Assembly: GCA_902478785.1 (NCBI GenBank)
Contig: CABSMJ010000044.1
Location: forward strand, 1 to 6,956
From: an uncultured Oscillospiraceae bacterium
Lineage (GTDB): Bacteria > Bacillota > Clostridia > Oscillospirales > Oscillospiraceae
Direction: 5' to 3'
Length of the DNA stretch: 6,956 nucleotides
Under the pieces are notes generated by a model, which searched no databases, was not told the origin of the DNA, and saw only the letters and a program-made list of their open reading frames with translations. Position 1 is the first letter of the stretch. Each line of letters begins with the position of its first letter. Both the position numbers and the translations under genes were made by a program. Shown here one piece after another: positions 5,517-6,956 of the stretch.

Positions 5517-6464
5517 TCAGCTCTGCTTGGAAACGGTGAAGTAGGCCTCCAGCACCTGGCGCTTGGCCTCCTCCAGGGGGACTGAGAGGGTGCAGCCTGC
5601 CGCCGACTTGTGTCCGCCGCCGCCCATCAGCTGGCACACCCGGGTGGCGTTGACCCGGGCGCCGGTGCGGACGGAGATCTTCCACTCGTCGGGCTTGAGC
5701 TCCCGCATGGTCACGGCACAGTCGTTGCCCTCCACCAGGCCCGCCAGGGAGGACAGGTCCTCGGCGTCTCCCTCAGTGGCCTGGATCTCCTCCATCAGGG
5801 ACAGGGGAATGGTCATGAGCACCAGCCGGCCCTCGTCATAGGTCTCCATGGTGTCCACCATGTGGGCCTCCATGGCCAGACGCTTGCGGCTCTTGGTGCG
5901 GAAGTGGATCTTGTTGACGGCCCGGTAGTCGATACCGGTGTCCATCAGCTCCGCAGCCACCCGATGGGTGTTGGCGGTGGTGTTGGAGTAGACGAAGCAG
6001 CCGGTGTCGGTGGCCACGGCAGCATACAGCGGCAGGGCAATCTCCGGGTTGACGGAGACCATCTGCTCAATGATCTCATAGAGGATCTCGCCGCAGGCGG
6101 CCCGCTCGGGGATGACACAGCTCTGGGGAGCAAAGTGCTCAAAGGAGGGATGGTGGTCAATGGCCAGCTCGATCCGGTCCCGATAGACTTCGGCGTTTTC
6201 CGGCAGCAGGGACAGCGAGGCGATGTCCACGCTGACCACATGGTCGGGAGTGAAGTCCTCCGGGGCCCAGAACTCCTGGGCGTAGGGCAGGAAGTGCTCC
6301 GTGGTCTCCCGGTTGTAGAGGAGATAGGCCGTCCGGCCCAGCTGCCGCAGGGCGATGCACAATGCGGAGGCGCAGCCGATGGTGTCGCCGTCGGGGCGGC
6401 GGTGGGTCAGGATCAGAACGTTGTCATAGGTGCGCAGCAGCGCGGCGGTCTCCTGTGTGGTCAT
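5517..6464 (-). CDS. nrnA: DHH/DHHA1 phosphoesterase, bifunctional oligoribonuclease/pAp phosphatase
   Basis: A 315-residue protein of the NrnA family, which degrades 2-5 nt RNAs (nano-RNA) and dephosphorylates pAp in bacteria lacking Orn. The metal-binding DHH domain (about 10-170) shows HRRPDGDTIG (21-30) with Asp25 and Asp27, Asp80 in VSVDIA, the signature DHH at 103-105, and Asp153 in ATDTG. The DHHA1 substrate-binding domain ends in GGGGHKSAAG (281-290). All expected metal ligands are present and the length is normal (about 313 in B. subtilis). Its ATG overlaps the rbfA stop in an ATGA arrangement (6461-6464), and its AGGAGG site lies inside the end of rbfA, so the two are probably translationally coupled. 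c-di-AMP phosphodiesterases of the same superfamily are larger and membrane-anchored or differ in domains, so NrnA fits best. Confidence 0.95.
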   Translation of the reverse strand: MTTQETAALLRTYDNVLILTHRRPDGDTIGCASALCIALRQLGRTAYLLYNRETTEHFLPYAQEFWAPEDFTPDHVVSVDIASLSLLPENAEVYRDRIELAIDHHPSFEHFAPQSCVIPERAACGEILYEIIEQMVSVNPEIALPLYAAVATDTGCFVYSNTTANTHRVAAELMDTGIDYRAVNKIHFRTKSRKRLAMEAHMVDTMETYDEGRLVLMTIPLSLMEEIQATEGDAEDLSSLAGLVEGNDCAVTMRELKPDEWKISVRTGARVNATRVCQLMGGGGHKSAAGCTLSVPLEEAKRQVLEAYFTVSKQS

Positions 6465-6844
6465 TGGGGTTCCTCCTCTCCCTCAGAGCGCTGCTCCTCC
6501 CGGCGCTCGATGTCCCGGAGCATCTCCAGGATGTGGGCGCCGTGCTGAATGGAGTCGTCGGGCAGGAACTGCAGCTCCGGGGTGTAGCGCAGCTGCAGCG
6601 TCCGGCCCAGCTCCCGGCGCAGAAAGCCTGCTGCAGACTTGAGCCCCTTGAGCACGTCCTTTTCCTGGCTCTTGTCCAGGACACTGATATAGACACGGGC
6701 GTAGCGCAGGTCACCGGTGGTGTCCACCCGGGTGACGGAGACCATGCCGGTCTGGGAGACCCGGGGGTCCTTCAGACGGCGCAGCTGTTCGCTCAGCTCC
6801 CGCTGGATCTCTTCGTTGATGCGGCCGATTCGATTGGATGCCAT
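6461..6844 (-). CDS. rbfA: Ribosome-binding factor A
   Basis: A 127-residue KH-like protein that binds the immature 30S subunit and helps 16S rRNA 5'-end maturation and cold adaptation. Family features visible are NRIGRINEEIQRELSEQL near the N terminus, LKDPRV, the strand VSVTRVDTTGDLRYARVYISVL, the helix LKSAAGFLRRELGRTLQLRYTPEL, and the conserved C-terminal FLPDDSIQHGAHI. A ~20-residue acidic tail follows, which is common. The start at 6844 is chosen because AAGGAG lies 5 bases upstream; an in-frame ATG at 6874 would add ten atypical residues. It is the first gene of the rbfA-nrnA-truB-ribF group and would normally follow infB, which is outside the window. Confidence 0.95.
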   Translation of the reverse strand: MASNRIGRINEEIQRELSEQLRRLKDPRVSQTGMVSVTRVDTTGDLRYARVYISVLDKSQEKDVLKGLKSAAGFLRRELGRTLQLRYTPELQFLPDDSIQHGAHILEMLRDIERREEQRSEGEEEPQ

Positions 6845-6849
6845 AGATA

Positions 6850-6855
6850 CTCCTT
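6850..6855 (-). promoter_or_regulatory. Shine-Dalgarno site that fixes the rbfA start
   Basis: AAGGAG on the minus strand, 5 bases before the ATG at 6844. This favours the 127-residue protein over a 137-residue one starting at 6874. Confidence 0.85.
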
Positions 6856-6858
6856 TCC

Positions 6859-6872
6859 GGGGCAAGGGCCCC
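6859..6872. repeat. Short GC-only hairpin just upstream of the rbfA RBS
   Basis: GGGGC (6859-6863) and GCCCC (6868-6872) form a 5-bp stem with a 4-base loop, ending 4 bases upstream of the ribosome binding site in the rbfA leader. It could influence initiation or be chance in GC-rich DNA. Confidence 0.35.
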
Positions 6873-6922
6873 ATAAGGTTGGATACGCCGGTTCCGGGCC
6901 GTGCCGGACCCGACGCCCTTGG

Positions 6923-6956
6923 AAAAAAAGGCGGGGCGGGGGGGTTTGCCCCCCCC
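6923..6956 (-). terminator. Probable terminator or attenuator upstream of rbfA, cut by the window edge
   Basis: On the minus strand a run of at least eight G is followed by CAAA, seven C, GCCCCGCC and then seven T (6923-6929). The visible part pairs G with C over 7 bp. The GC-rich right arm GCCCCGCC would pair with left-arm sequence lying beyond the window end. A very stable stem directly before a T-run is the layout of a Rho-independent terminator, here ending the transcript of the unseen upstream gene about 80 bases before rbfA. The left arm is incomplete, so this is a prediction. I see no good promoter between it and rbfA. Confidence 0.65.

Noticed and set aside
5610..6548. A 312-codon open frame on the plus strand opposite nrnA
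   Set aside because: It is antisense to nrnA, whose DHH and DHHA1 motifs are complete, and the frame gives Gly/Val/His-rich sequence without domains.
1..6956. CRISPR array, tRNA or rRNA genes, phage or known defence modules
   Set aside because: No regularly spaced repeats, cloverleaf-like sequences, rRNA-like stretches or relevant protein motifs were seen on either strand.

Overview
The window looks like chromosomal DNA from a moderately GC-rich Gram-positive anaerobe of the Clostridia, probably an Oscillospiraceae-type gut bacterium. Three things point there: the gene order rbfA-nrnA-truB-ribF, strong AGGAGG-type ribosome binding sites, and a TnpV protein of the kind carried by clostridial mobile elements. 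This placement is inferred from protein style and gene order. No 16S rRNA or other taxonomic marker is present.

Left part (1 to about 1850), accessory DNA of visibly lower GC. It holds the 3' end of a BlaR1/MecR1-like M56 membrane metallopeptidase gene (+, cut by the window start), a 202-base gap with a long hairpin and a terminator, a small stand-alone OmpR/PhoB-type winged-helix regulator (+), and a convergent tnpV gene (-) with its own promoter. The regulator and tnpV share a perfect hairpin between their stop codons. I read this part as the end of an integrated mobile element, or what remains of one. No integrase, recombinase or attachment site is visible.

Right part (1917 to 6956), GC-rich core chromosome, all on the minus strand. 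In transcription order it holds rbfA (30S maturation), nrnA (nano-RNA/pAp phosphatase), truB (tRNA pseudouridine-55 synthase), ribF (riboflavin kinase/FAD synthetase), a threonine-aldolase-family PLP enzyme and a conserved protein of unknown function. rbfA and nrnA overlap by 4 bases; the other gaps are 51 to 99 bases. The first four genes are a classic translation/RNA-processing operon that usually follows infB. Here a strong GC hairpin with a T-run lies just upstream of rbfA at the window edge, so rbfA probably has its own promoter or an attenuated leader. A perfect terminator after the aldolase gene sits almost on top of the ribosome binding site of the last gene, which suggests read-through or attenuated expression of that gene.

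I found no CRISPR array, tRNA, rRNA, phage genes or recognisable defence system, and no convincing undescribed system. The best leads are the element/chromosome junction near 1840-1916, the terminator-RBS juxtaposition near 2463-2501, and the unnamed 179-residue protein.
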